The position numbers were made by a program, and so were the translations under genes. Shown piece after piece: positions 55,501 through 64,000 of a DNA stretch of 64,000 nucleotides. Numbering within the stretch: the stretch's first letter is position 1; every line of letters begins with the position of its first letter. The notes beneath the pieces are model-generated. The model had not been told where the DNA came from, ran no database searches, and was given only the letters and a program-made list of their open reading frames with translations. The stretch comes from Longimicrobiales bacterium (GTDB lineage Bacteria > Gemmatimonadota > Gemmatimonadetes > Longimicrobiales > Gaopeijiaceae): assembly GCA_951813395.1 (NCBI GenBank), contig OX638356.1:1219340-1283339 (forward strand), written 5' to 3'.

Positions 55501-55943
55501 CCGGATTCGGAGCGGAATCGGCGGTGTGGACGGCAGCGGCGACGGCGCCCTGGATTGCGTTGGAAGAGACCGCGGGGCAAGGGATGGACCCGATCGCGTG
55601 GAGCCGTTCCGCCGCAACGCTGGCCGCCGGCGTCCACGAGGACACGATTGCGATCGGTGTCGCGAACCATCCGGATCTGCGAGGCCTGGTCGTGGACCGT
55701 TTCGACGTGCAGCAGGCCATCGCCGTCGCGGCCGCCGCGCATCAGCTCCTCGGAGAGGAGGGGCTCGTTTCCGGGCAGACGCGTTTCCTTGACTGGCTTG
55801 GCAACAGGGACGGCGAATTCAACGCCGGCGACGTGCTGAGGTGGCTCGATCACTGCGCGGACCCCGCTGCGGGCGGCGGCTGCGCGTCCATGCCGGCGAC
55901 AACCGCGGAGCAGCCGGAGACCCGCGGAGGCAGGCGGCCATGA
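52533..55943 (+). CDS. large exported BNR propeller protein with dockerin-like tail
   Basis: The 1136-residue product has a signal peptide (IATALALLLPGAALL... FAQ). BNR repeats such as RTDNAGASWRPLTDG, RSENSGRTWRRVLE, RSMDGGVSWTAAST and TTDGGATWRDRSG build a VPS10-type propeller over about 730 residues. Three Ig/BACON-like repeats follow. The last segment (FLDWLGNRDGEFNAGDVLRW) resembles a half dockerin/EF-hand found on secreted proteins of this phylum. The chosen TTG start has GGAGGG just upstream (52523-52528); the ATG at 52494 has none. The next gene overlaps its stop. Confidence 0.78.
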   Translation: MDPRPAKHLYRIATALALLLPGAALLHPVVGPRPVFAQETEDILARMEYDRLRLYSGSGVNLSERLQFARRRVEAMAGTGPYPMSVRSSRWRALGPDRTENRGLWTSGRVSAIAIHPRNPDIIYIGAAHGGVWRTDNAGASWRPLTDGECSLAMGSIAIDPVNPDIVYAGTGEQHFSGDSYYGCGVLRSVNGGASWAHLGSDAFVGNRGGAKISRVHIDPVTAGSTGSTVVLVASTFGLFRSENSGRTWRRVLEATVTDLVMRPGDPSRLYAAVRGEGVYRSMDGGVSWTAASTGWTDTRFGRINLAVAPAAPDMIYASVHDWSEDALLDGLMVYRSDDGAETWRQLAAEGASCHHQCWYDMTLAVHPEDPERVHLGTLLLYLSEDGGLTFREHHPRGTYVDQHLMVFDTLSGSDVLYLANDGGMYRSTDAGMSFTSLSTNLAITQFYSGIALHPSDPAVTLGGTQDQGTQRSAAGTGIWTKVMGGDGGSTAFDAEDPDTWYAETQWVTGQEYIGPRKNGSLATVGIDRDEAALFIPPFVMDPVDSRRLYFGTTRLYRTDDSAETWTAISDSPEQRRVVTAIAPSPSDPNTVYFAIGGWPYAGSSGARAGVFTTRDGGATWSRDGAGLPDERYITDLAVHPTDPERAYAVVGGFLTGHVFETTDGGATWRDRSGNLPDMPVNAVLYDPAEADGVYVGTDLGVFHSSTGGGLWTPLDDGFPMVAVFDLAAQPGTGRLVAATHGRGMFEIPIDIPLVARTRPEAVVDTVFAAVDTSLAGTVIVAPRGRSDYAASWNAAAAGPEWLSLAGTDGTGRGRFQYEIATAPDLLPGNHRGTITVAVAGTDPVEIPVSLHAAYWSRIAAARTGARTRVPVGYATPVADSMEIAFTGPRAEQTEWTANRVGSGWAQLVRASGTGTGAVTWTGHVGDLAVGVYVDTVLASAQLASGSPVVFMDTLAVEPRLAVQLLQDREAVGVEGLALAAGDTAYAGFTGFGAESAVWTAAATAPWIALEETAGQGMDPIAWSRSAATLAAGVHEDTIAIGVANHPDLRGLVVDRFDVQQAIAVAAAAHQLLGEEGLVSGQTRFLDWLGNRDGEFNAGDVLRWLDHCADPAAGGGCASMPATTAEQPETRGGRRP

Positions 55944-56635
55944 GACGCATCGGAATGTTCCTGGCCGCGGTCTCCGTTGTCGCACTGGTCTACTCCTGTG
56001 GCGACGGCGGTGGCGGTGTCGTGCCCGAGCCGGTCAACCAGCCGCCCGTGCCCGTCGGTGCCATCCCCTCGCAGGAAGTGCCCGCGACGGACACCGTGAC
56101 CGTCAACGTATCGGCGTACTTCAATGATCCGGACGGCGACCGCCTCGTCTATTCGGCCTCGACGTCGAATGCGGCCGTCGTGACCGCTTCGGTGGCGGCC
56201 AGCACTCTGTCGATGGTCGCGACCGGGAAGGGCACTGCCCTGGTCACGGTTACCGCGCGGGATCCGGGCGGCCTGACGGCGACCCAGAGCGTCGACGTCA
56301 CGGTCGTCGGGAAGCCGGGATTCCTGCAGCTCGTTCTCCAGCATCCCGAGCCGAACATCGGCGCTGTGGTCGTCCAGGTCACCGGCCCTTCCCTGGACTC
56401 GCTGCGGGCCGTGCCGGACCTGGTGCTCTACCATCTGGCGGTGCCGTCCGGATTCCGGGCCTTTGTCGCTGGGCCCGTCCAAACCGGAGGAACCGTACCT
56501 GGTAACCCGATCCTTCGATTCTGGACCGAGGACATCTCCGAGTCGGGCAGCTACACTGCCACGGTGGAACAGGCTGCAGCGACGACCTACGAGCAGCGTT
56601 CGGTCGAATTCGCGAGGGCAACCGTCGTCCGGTAG
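55940..56635 (+). CDS. Ig/cadherin-like lipoprotein
   Basis: The 231-residue protein has a lipobox (VVALVYSC) and a Gly-rich linker. A cadherin/Ig-like domain follows ([32 protein letters not shown]), and a C-terminal beta domain. Its ATG overlaps the BNR-protein stop (ATGA), so the two are co-translated and probably share a surface complex. No enzymatic motif is seen. Confidence 0.72.
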   Translation: MRRIGMFLAAVSVVALVYSCGDGGGGVVPEPVNQPPVPVGAIPSQEVPATDTVTVNVSAYFNDPDGDRLVYSASTSNAAVVTASVAASTLSMVATGKGTALVTVTARDPGGLTATQSVDVTVVGKPGFLQLVLQHPEPNIGAVVVQVTGPSLDSLRAVPDLVLYHLAVPSGFRAFVAGPVQTGGTVPGNPILRFWTEDISESGSYTATVEQAAATTYEQRSVEFARATVVR

Positions 56636-56652
56636 GGTCCCCAAAATCACGT

Positions 56653-56681
56653 TTGACTTTTTTTCGCCCTTTTCCTACCTT
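56653..56681 (+). promoter_or_regulatory. promoter of the ribosomal-protein str operon
   Basis: TTGACT at 56653-56658 is separated by 17 bases from tacctt at 56676-56681, which extends as TAccTTTT, similar to the -7 motif used in Bacteroidota and relatives. The sequence between is unusually T-rich for this genome. It lies about 135 bases upstream of rpsL. Confidence 0.6.
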
Positions 56682-56683
56682 TT

Positions 56684-56709
56684 CCAGGCTGTCCAGGAAA
56701 CGAGCCTGG
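56684..56709 (+). promoter_or_regulatory. first rpsL leader hairpin
   Basis: Arms ccaggct (56684-56690) and agcctgg (56703-56709) are exact inverted repeats with a 12-base loop. It follows the promoter directly and would form in the 5' end of the transcript. Confidence 0.5.
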
Positions 56710-56734
56710 AGGGTTTCCACTTCCGGGCAACACG

Positions 56735-56764
56735 GCGCGCCTTGATCGACCAGGCGCGCTTTTG
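56735..56764 (+). terminator. attenuator-like hairpin in the rpsL leader
   Basis: An exact 8-bp GC-rich stem (gcgcgcct 56735-56742 with aggcgcgc 56752-56759) with a 9-base loop is followed by TTTTGTT. This has the form of an intrinsic terminator placed before the first ribosomal gene, which suggests premature termination control of the operon. No leader peptide was found. Confidence 0.5.
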
Positions 56765-56813
56765 TTCGCCCGGTCGCTGGAGCAGCCGACATGAACTCAC
56801 GAACCCGGGTCCG

Positions 56814-57185
56814 ATGCCCACACTGAATCAACTGGTGCGAAAGGGGCGCGCGCGGCAGGCGAAGAAGAACAAGTCGCCCGCGCTCCAGAAGAACCCCCAG
56901 AAGCGGGGGGTCTGCACCCGTGTGTACACGACCACGCCGAAGAAGCCGAATTCGGCGCTCCGGAAGGTCGCCCGCGTCCGCCTCACCAACGGCTACGAAG
57001 TGACGGCCTACATCGGCGGCGAGGGTCACAACCTTCAGGAGCACTCGATCGTGCTGATTCGCGGCGGCCGCGTCCGGGACCTTCCCGGAGTGCGTTACCA
57101 CATCGTTCGCGGCACGCTCGACACCTCGGGTGTCGCCGAGCGCCGGCAGGGGCGGTCCAAATACGGAGCGAAGCGGCCCAGGTAA
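56814..57185 (+). CDS. rpsL: 30S ribosomal protein S12
   Basis: The 123-residue sequence is nearly invariant across bacteria: [40 protein letters not shown] and [12 protein letters not shown]. Position 43 is Lys as usual, but position 88 is Arg (RVRDLPG; codon CGG at 57075-57077) where most bacteria have Lys. Asp89, the residue that can be methylthiolated, is kept. S12 lies at the decoding site. The start at 56814 gives the normal length; the frame open to 56463 is not used. Confidence 0.97.
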   Translation: MPTLNQLVRKGRARQAKKNKSPALQKNPQKRGVCTRVYTTTPKKPNSALRKVARVRLTNGYEVTAYIGGEGHNLQEHSIVLIRGGRVRDLPGVRYHIVRGTLDTSGVAERRQGRSKYGAKRPR

Positions 57186-57208
57186 GGCCGCATCGATGGA
57201 GTAGCCTC

Positions 57209-57679
57209 ATGAGCCGACGTACCCGGGCGGTCCGCCGACAGATTCCCGATGATCCGCGCTACGGGTCGGCGGTCGTGCAGAAGTTCATCAACGGCTTGAT
57301 GCTGGACGGCAAGAAATCGCTCGCCGAGCGGATCTTCTACGAGGCGATGGGGATCGTGGAGACGAAGTCCGGGCAACCGGCCGTCAACGTCTTTCAACAG
57401 GCGCTGAACAACTCGAAGCCGGCCCTGGAGGTGAAGAGCCGGCGCGTCGGGGGCGCCACGTACCAGGTCCCGATCGAAGTGCGCCCGGAACGCCGGCAGG
57501 CGCTTGCAATCAAGTGGCTGATCGGCTTCGCGCGCTCCCGCGGAGAACGGACCATGGCGCAGCGGCTGGCGAGCGAGCTTCTCTCCGCAAGCCGTGGCGA
57601 AGGTGCCACTGTGAAGAAAAAGGACGACACGCATCGGATGGCCGAAGCCAACAAAGCCTTCGCGCACTACCGCTGGTAA
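57209..57679 (+). CDS. rpsG: 30S ribosomal protein S7
   Basis: The 156-residue protein has the S7 signature [20 protein letters not shown] and [20 protein letters not shown]. It binds the head of the 30S subunit and in other bacteria represses its own operon. It starts 23 bases after rpsL. Confidence 0.97.
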   Translation: MSRRTRAVRRQIPDDPRYGSAVVQKFINGLMLDGKKSLAERIFYEAMGIVETKSGQPAVNVFQQALNNSKPALEVKSRRVGGATYQVPIEVRPERRQALAIKWLIGFARSRGERTMAQRLASELLSASRGEGATVKKKDDTHRMAEANKAFAHYRW

Positions 57680-57686
57680 TCCTCCA

Positions 57687-57741
57687 CCCCGCCGTCGCCG
57701 TCCCTCCGGGGCCGGGGCGAATGGGAGGGATCCCGGCGGGG
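57687..57741 (+). promoter_or_regulatory. large hairpin in the rpsG-fusA spacer
   Basis: Two nested stems are exact: ccccgccg (57687-57694) with cggcgggg (57734-57741), and tccctcc (57701-57707) with ggaggga (57724-57730). There is no T-tract, so it is not a clear terminator. It may control fusA/tuf expression or mRNA stability, possibly by a ribosomal protein. Confidence 0.5.
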
Positions 57742-57787
57742 ACGCTGTTTGAAAAGGCCTGAAACAACCAGAGTTGCGAAATAGATA

Positions 57788-59878
<2,091 letters not shown>

Positions 59879-59914
59879 TGTCGCCGCGCACAACTCAATT
59901 CAAACGGGGGTAGA

Positions 59915-61105
59915 ATGGCCAAGGAGACCTTCGAGCGGACGAAGCCGCACGTGAACGTGGGGACGATCGGCCACGTGGACCACGGGAAGACGACGTTGAC
60001 GGCGGCGATCACGCTGTCGCAGGCGAAGAAGTTTGGTGGGGACGCGATCGCGTTCGACGAGATCGACAAGGCGCCTGAGGAGCGGGAGCGTGGGATCACG
60101 ATTGCGACGGCGCACGTGGAGTACGAGACGGCGAATCGGCACTACGCGCACGTGGACTGTCCGGGGCACGCGGACTACGTGAAGAACATGATCACGGGTG
60201 CGGCGCAGATGGACGGGGCGATTCTGGTGGTGAGCGCGGCGGACGGACCGATGCCGCAGACGCGGGAGCACGTGCTGTTGGCGCGGCAGGTGAACGTGCC
60301 GCACATCGTGGTGTTCCTGAACAAGGTGGACATGGTGGACGACGAGGAGCTCCTGGAGCTGGTGGAGCTGGAGGTACGGGAGCTGCTGAGCGAGCAGGGG
60401 TTTCCGGGGGATGATCTGCCGGTGGTGCACGGGAGCGCTCTGGAGGCGTTGGAGGCGGGGGGCGAGGGGGAAGCGGCGGGGTGCATCGAAGAGCTGATGG
60501 ACGCGATCGATGCGTACATTCCGGAGCCGGAGCGGGACATCGACAAGCCGTTCCTGATGCCTGTGGAGGACGTGTTCTCGATCACGGGCCGGGGGACGGT
60601 GGCGACGGGCCGGATCGAGCGGGGGTTGATCAAGAAGGGTGAGCAGGTGGAGATCGTGGGGATGGGAGCGGACCGCAAGACGGTGGTGACGGGGGTGGAG
60701 ATGTTCCGGAAGCTCCTGGACGAGGGGCAGGCGGGAGACAACGCGGGTCTGCTGCTGCGTGGGGTGGGGAAGACGGAGATCAGCCGGGGCCAGGTACTGG
60801 CGATTCCGGGGTCGATCACGCCGCACACGAAGTTCAAGGGCGAGGTGTACGTGCTGACGAAGGAGGAGGGGGGCCGTCACACGCCGTTCTTCAACGGATA
60901 CCGGCCGCAGTTCTACTTCCGTACGACGGACGTGACGGGCTCGGCGATGCTGCCCGATGGGGTGGAGATGGTGATGCCGGGCGACAACGTGCAGATGGAA
61001 GTGGAACTGATCACGCCGATCGCGATGGACGAGGAGCTTCGTTTCGCGATCCGCGAGGGCGGCCGCACCGTCGGTGCCGGCGTCGTTACCTCCATCATCG
61101 AGTAG
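59915..61105 (+). CDS. tuf: translation elongation factor Tu
   Basis: The 396-residue GTPase carries [35 protein letters not shown] and [16 protein letters not shown], and the C-terminal domain ends [16 protein letters not shown]. It delivers aminoacyl-tRNA to the ribosome. Codon use is peculiar: from about codon 9 to about codon 372 nearly all Val, Ala, Thr and Gly codons end in G, while the first few and the last 22 codons use C-ending forms like its neighbours. This hints at gene conversion with another tuf copy. Confidence 0.97.
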   Translation: MAKETFERTKPHVNVGTIGHVDHGKTTLTAAITLSQAKKFGGDAIAFDEIDKAPEERERGITIATAHVEYETANRHYAHVDCPGHADYVKNMITGAAQMDGAILVVSAADGPMPQTREHVLLARQVNVPHIVVFLNKVDMVDDEELLELVELEVRELLSEQGFPGDDLPVVHGSALEALEAGGEGEAAGCIEELMDAIDAYIPEPERDIDKPFLMPVEDVFSITGRGTVATGRIERGLIKKGEQVEIVGMGADRKTVVTGVEMFRKLLDEGQAGDNAGLLLRGVGKTEISRGQVLAIPGSITPHTKFKGEVYVLTKEEGGRHTPFFNGYRPQFYFRTTDVTGSAMLPDGVEMVMPGDNVQMEVELITPIAMDEELRFAIREGGRTVGAGVVTSIIE

Positions 61106-61150
61106 AGCATCATGGCAGCGAACACCGGCTCGGCGGAAGGGCAGCAAGGG

Positions 61151-61462
61151 ATGACGAACAGGATACGGATTCGCCTGAAGGCGTTCGATCACTGGGTGGT
61201 GGACCAGACCGCCGCCGACATCGTGCGCACGGCGCAGAAGACCGGTGCCACGATCCGAGGCCCGATCCCCCTGCCGACGCGCCGCCAGCGCTGGACGGTT
61301 CTGCGTTCTCCCCACATCGACAAGAAGAGCCGGGAGCAGTTCGAGCTCAGGACCCACAAGCGCCTGATCGACATCGTCAGGTACAGGCGCCCGCAGACGA
61401 TCGACGCGCTAACCAAGCTCGACCTCCCCGCCGGGGTGGATGTCGAGATCAAGGTGTACTGA
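61151..61462 (+). CDS. rpsJ: 30S ribosomal protein S10
   Basis: The 103-residue product reads [20 protein letters not shown] and [20 protein letters not shown]. The usual length is reached from ATG 61151, with gaaggg and caaggg ahead of it. An ATG at 61112 would add 13 residues not found in other S10 proteins. It is the first gene of the S10 cluster and directly follows tuf. Confidence 0.95.
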   Translation: MTNRIRIRLKAFDHWVVDQTAADIVRTAQKTGATIRGPIPLPTRRQRWTVLRSPHIDKKSREQFELRTHKRLIDIVRYRRPQTIDALTKLDLPAGVDVEIKVY

Positions 61463-61465
61463 CAG

Positions 61466-62086
61466 ATGCCAGGCTTGATTGGCCGCAAGCTCGGGATGAC
61501 CCGCGTATTCGCGGAGGAGGGCCCTGCGGTGCCGGTGACGGTGCTCATGGCCGGACCCTGCACGGTGCTCCAGGTCAAGACCGAGGAGACGGACGGCTAC
61601 GAGGCGGTTCAGGTCGGCTTCGGCGCCATGAAGCACAAGAGGGCCAGCAAGGCCCGGCTCGGTCACGCAGCAAAGGCGGGCCTCGAAGCGGCCCCCCGCC
61701 TGATCCGCGAATTTCCGCCCGGCGACGGAGACAGCTACGAACCGGGCCAGGCCCTCACGGTCGACCTGTTCGCCGCGGGCCAGCGGGTCCGGGTTACCGG
61801 TGTCACGAAGGGGCGCGGCTTCCAGGGCGTCGTGAAGCGTCACGGCTTCAGCGGCAGGCCGGCCAGCCACGGACACCCCATGTCCCGCACCCCCGGCTCC
61901 ATGGGCCCGGGCACCGACCCCTCGCGCGTCATCAAGGGAAAGAAGCTGCCCGGCCGCATGGGCGGGAACCGAAAGACGCTCCGCAACCTGGAAGTCGTGC
62001 GGGTCGATTCGGAGCGCAACCTGCTGTTTATCAAGGGCGGGATTCCGGGCAGCAGGAACAGCTACGTCCTGATCCGGAAACAGTGA
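61466..62086 (+). CDS. rplC: 50S ribosomal protein L3
   Basis: The 206-residue protein shows GLIGRKLGMTRVFAEEG, VTKGRGFQGVVKRHGFSG and the L3 signature RMGGNRKTLRNLEVVRVD. It starts three bases after rpsJ and helps start 50S assembly. Confidence 0.97.
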   Translation: MPGLIGRKLGMTRVFAEEGPAVPVTVLMAGPCTVLQVKTEETDGYEAVQVGFGAMKHKRASKARLGHAAKAGLEAAPRLIREFPPGDGDSYEPGQALTVDLFAAGQRVRVTGVTKGRGFQGVVKRHGFSGRPASHGHPMSRTPGSMGPGTDPSRVIKGKKLPGRMGGNRKTLRNLEVVRVDSERNLLFIKGGIPGSRNSYVLIRKQ

Positions 62087-62087
62087 C

Positions 62088-62756
62088 ATGTATAAGGCCA
62101 CCTACTTCAAGACGGACGGCTCCGCGGGTTCGGAGGTCACGCTCCCGAGCGCGATCTTCGACGGCGTGATTCACGAAGCGGTGCTCCACCAGGTCATCAA
62201 GGCTCATTTGGCCAATCGTCGCCAGGGCACGGCATCCAGGAAGAACCGGAGCGCCGTCGCCGGCGGGAGCCGCAAGCCGTGGAGGCAGAAAGGCACCGGG
62301 CGGGCGCGCCAGGGCACCATACGCGCGGTTCAGTGGAGAGGCGGCGGGAGGGCGTTTCCGCCCCGGCCCCATTCGTGGAATCAGAAGATTCCCAGGCGGT
62401 TGCGCGCTCTCGCTCGCAGCTCCGCGTACAACAGCCGGGCCGAGGCGGGACGAGTGGCGATCATCGAGGGCTTCGACTTCGAGGCGCCCGGGACCCGCCG
62501 ACTGACGCAACTGCTCGGCAAGATCGACCGCCCCGGCAAGATCCTGTTCCTCACCAACGGGTTGAATCGCGAATTGTACCTTTCGGGACGCAACCTGCCC
62601 GACGTAAGAGTCATGCCGTTCGGGCTGGAGTCGACCTACGATGTCGTCTGGTCCGGCACGGTCATCATCGAGGAGGGAGCGCTCGCTTCCGTTGGCGACA
62701 CGGCGGCCCGCGACGAGCGTCCGCGGCGGCGTCCCTTCGGGCGGGAGGAGGCGTGA
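62088..62756 (+). CDS. rplD: 50S ribosomal protein L4
   Basis: The 222-residue product has the exit-tunnel loop GGSRKPWRQKGTGRARQGTI and RGGGRAFPPRPHSWNQKI. A charged tail of about 20 residues (RDERPRRRPFGREEA) extends beyond the usual end. The stop overlaps the rplW start. L4 also controls this operon in some bacteria. Confidence 0.96.
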   Translation: MYKATYFKTDGSAGSEVTLPSAIFDGVIHEAVLHQVIKAHLANRRQGTASRKNRSAVAGGSRKPWRQKGTGRARQGTIRAVQWRGGGRAFPPRPHSWNQKIPRRLRALARSSAYNSRAEAGRVAIIEGFDFEAPGTRRLTQLLGKIDRPGKILFLTNGLNRELYLSGRNLPDVRVMPFGLESTYDVVWSGTVIIEEGALASVGDTAARDERPRRRPFGREEA

Positions 62757-63064
62757 TGCGCGAAGCCTATGACGTGATCGTCGCGCCGGTGGTCACCGAG
62801 AAGACGACCGGCCAGATGGAGACAAGTCAGTACACCTTCGTCGTGAACGAGCGCTCCAACAAGCACGAGATTGCGAGAGCGGTGGAGTCGCTGTGGGACG
62901 TGAAGGTCACCGACGTGCGTACCATGCGGTATCCCGGCAAGGCGAAGCGGGCCCTCCTGGGACGAATGGTCAAGAACTGGGAACTCGGCCGGCGGCCATC
63001 ATACAAGAAGGCGGTGGTGCAGCTGGTCGAGGGCGATCAGATCGAATTCTACGAGATGGGTTGA
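62756..63064 (+). CDS. rplW: 50S ribosomal protein L23
   Basis: The 102-residue protein reads VIVAPVVTEKTTGQMETSQY, TFVVNERSNKHEIARAVESL and YKKAVVQLVEGDQIEFYE. L23 sits at the exit of the peptide tunnel and docks trigger factor and SRP. It starts on the ATG overlapping the rplD stop (TGATG). Confidence 0.96.
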   Translation: MREAYDVIVAPVVTEKTTGQMETSQYTFVVNERSNKHEIARAVESLWDVKVTDVRTMRYPGKAKRALLGRMVKNWELGRRPSYKKAVVQLVEGDQIEFYEMG

Positions 63065-63067
63065 TCC

Positions 63068-63907
63068 ATGGCGCTCAAGAAATTCAGACCCGTGACGCCC
63101 GGAACCCGGTTCCGTTCGGTCACGGCCAAGGACGTGGTCACCCGCAAGGAGCCCGAGAAGTCCCTCACCGAGCCTCTGAAGAGGTCCGGCGGACGCAACC
63201 ACCACGGCCGGATCACGATCAGGCGCCGGGGCGGGGGCAACAAGCGCAGGTACCGCAAGGTGGACTTCCGGCGCAACAAGCACGGCGTCCCGGGCCGGAT
63301 CGCCGAGATCGAGTACGATCCGAACCGATCCGCGTTCATCGCCCTGGTGCACTACGAGGACGGCGATAAGCGCTATATCCTGTACGTGCGGGGAATGGGC
63401 GTCGGGGATGTGGTTGTGTCCGGTTCCGATGTCGACATTCGACCGGGCAACGCGCTGCCCCTCGAGCGCATTCCGCTCGGCACCACGGTCCACAATGTGG
63501 AGATGAAGCCGGGCAAGGGCGGGCAGATGGCGCGTTCGGCCGGCTCGGGAGTGCAGGTGGTGGCGAGGGAGGGGGACTACGTCACCCTTCGGCTGCCGTC
63601 CACGGAGGTCCGGCGCATCCACAAACGGTGTCTGGCCACCGTGGGTCAGGTCGGCAACGCGGATCACAACCTCCGGTCGCTGGGCAAGGCGGGCGCCAAC
63701 CGCTGGCGGGGCCGGCGTCCCAAGGTGCGGGGGGTTGCCATGAATCCCGTGGACCATCCGCTCGGCGGTGGCGAGGGCAAGGCGTCCGGAGGGCGCCCGC
63801 CGGTCACGCCGTGGGGCAAGCCGGAGGGTACCAAGACCCGCAAGAAGAGGAAGCAGTCAAACAAGTTCATCGTCCGTGGGCGCAAGCGCGGCAAGGCGAC
63901 GCGCTGA
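63068..63907 (+). CDS. rplB: 50S ribosomal protein L2
   Basis: The 279-residue protein has [20 protein letters not shown], the RNA-binding core, and the peptidyl-transferase-near motif [20 protein letters not shown], with the His important for activity. The length is normal. Confidence 0.97.
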   Translation: MALKKFRPVTPGTRFRSVTAKDVVTRKEPEKSLTEPLKRSGGRNHHGRITIRRRGGGNKRRYRKVDFRRNKHGVPGRIAEIEYDPNRSAFIALVHYEDGDKRYILYVRGMGVGDVVVSGSDVDIRPGNALPLERIPLGTTVHNVEMKPGKGGQMARSAGSGVQVVAREGDYVTLRLPSTEVRRIHKRCLATVGQVGNADHNLRSLGKAGANRWRGRRPKVRGVAMNPVDHPLGGGEGKASGGRPPVTPWGKPEGTKTRKKRKQSNKFIVRGRKRGKATR

Positions 63908-63909
63908 CC

Positions 63910-63933
63910 ATGGGCCGCACGAAGACCGGGTAG
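63910..63933 (+). other. eight-codon mini-ORF between rplB and rpsS
   Basis: ATG at 63910 follows the rplB stop by two bases and reads MGRTKTG then TAG. Translating ribosomes from rplB could reinitiate on it before rpsS, which starts 7 bases after its stop. MGR is also the common start of S19 in other bacteria, so it could be a relic of an older start. Confidence 0.4.
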
Positions 63934-63939
63934 GGAGCC

Positions 63940-64000
63940 ATGCCGCGAAGCGTCAAGAAGGGTCCGTTCATCGACGACAAGCTGTTGCGAAGGGTGGAGC
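63940..64000 (+). CDS. rpsS: 30S ribosomal protein S19 (5' part only)
   Basis: The first 20 codons read MPRSVKKGPFIDDKLLRRVE, the universal start of S19. GGGAG lies just ahead of the ATG. The gene runs off the end of the window. It continues the S10 operon. Confidence 0.93.
   Translation, partial: MPRSVKKGPFIDDKLLRRVE

Noticed and set aside
59900-61357. 485-codon open frame on the minus strand opposite tuf
   Set aside because: It is a shadow of the extreme G-ending codon use of tuf; the product is His/Arg/Leu/Pro-rich with no family resemblance.

Overview
The window reads as a chromosomal segment of a high-GC, Gram-negative bacterium, most likely of the phylum Gemmatimonadota. This is an inference from gene content: a DUF5916 outer-membrane protein, a FecI/FecR/TonB-receptor set with an STN domain, two very large BNR/VPS10-type secreted propeller proteins, a dockerin-like tail, secreted amidases, an S9 glutamyl-endopeptidase-like enzyme, and an str operon that runs straight into the S10 operon. 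No rRNA gene is present to confirm it.

Layout. 0.1-3.8 kb (+): DUF5916 protein, CopC and CopD. 3.8-9.2 kb (-): an iron/siderophore-type signalling cassette of ECF sigma factor, FecR anti-sigma, STN-TonB receptor and a lipoprotein. 9.4-11.1 kb (+): lipoprotein amidohydrolase with altered metal ligands. 11.1-12.85 kb (-): hipBA toxin-antitoxin pair with an AT-rich operator. 12.9-17.8 kb (-): an NCS2 permease fused to an ATPase-like domain, a wrecked class-III aminotransferase and an S9 peptidase. 17.8-21.3 kb: geranylgeranyl-reductase-like flavoprotein, exported amidase, and a bacterial GOLPH3/GPP34 protein. 21.5-29.3 kb: two paralogous NHL propeller genes flank a periplasmic molybdenum hydroxylase operon (PaoABC type), followed by an M16 peptidase fused to a membrane/PH-like tail.

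29.9-37.3 kb is an accessory island with visibly lower GC in parts. It holds a tiny secreted four-cysteine peptide translationally coupled to a six-bladed propeller lipoprotein, an IS1182-like element sitting inside a decayed IS3-type transposase with a clean CTAG target duplication, gene remnants, a 5'-truncated TonB receptor (probably btuB), and an IS110 element with a long non-coding leader.

37.4-40.5 kb (+): cobalamin riboswitch and btuF-btuC-btuD. 40.6-43.4 kb (+): secreted three-domain RidA protein coupled to a lipoprotein amidase. 43.4-50.7 kb (-): large BNR propeller protein, six-bladed propeller protein and acyl-CoA dehydrogenase/oxidase. 50.9-52.5 kb (+): purE-purK. 52.5-56.6 kb (+): BNR protein with dockerin-like tail and an Ig-like lipoprotein.

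56.65 kb to the end (+): rpsL-rpsG-fusA-tuf-rpsJ-rplC-rplD-rplW-rplB-rpsS, with a recognisable promoter, leader hairpins before rpsL and a large hairpin between rpsG and fusA. S12 has Arg at position 88, where most bacteria have Lys. No CRISPR array and no tRNA or rRNA gene was recognised.
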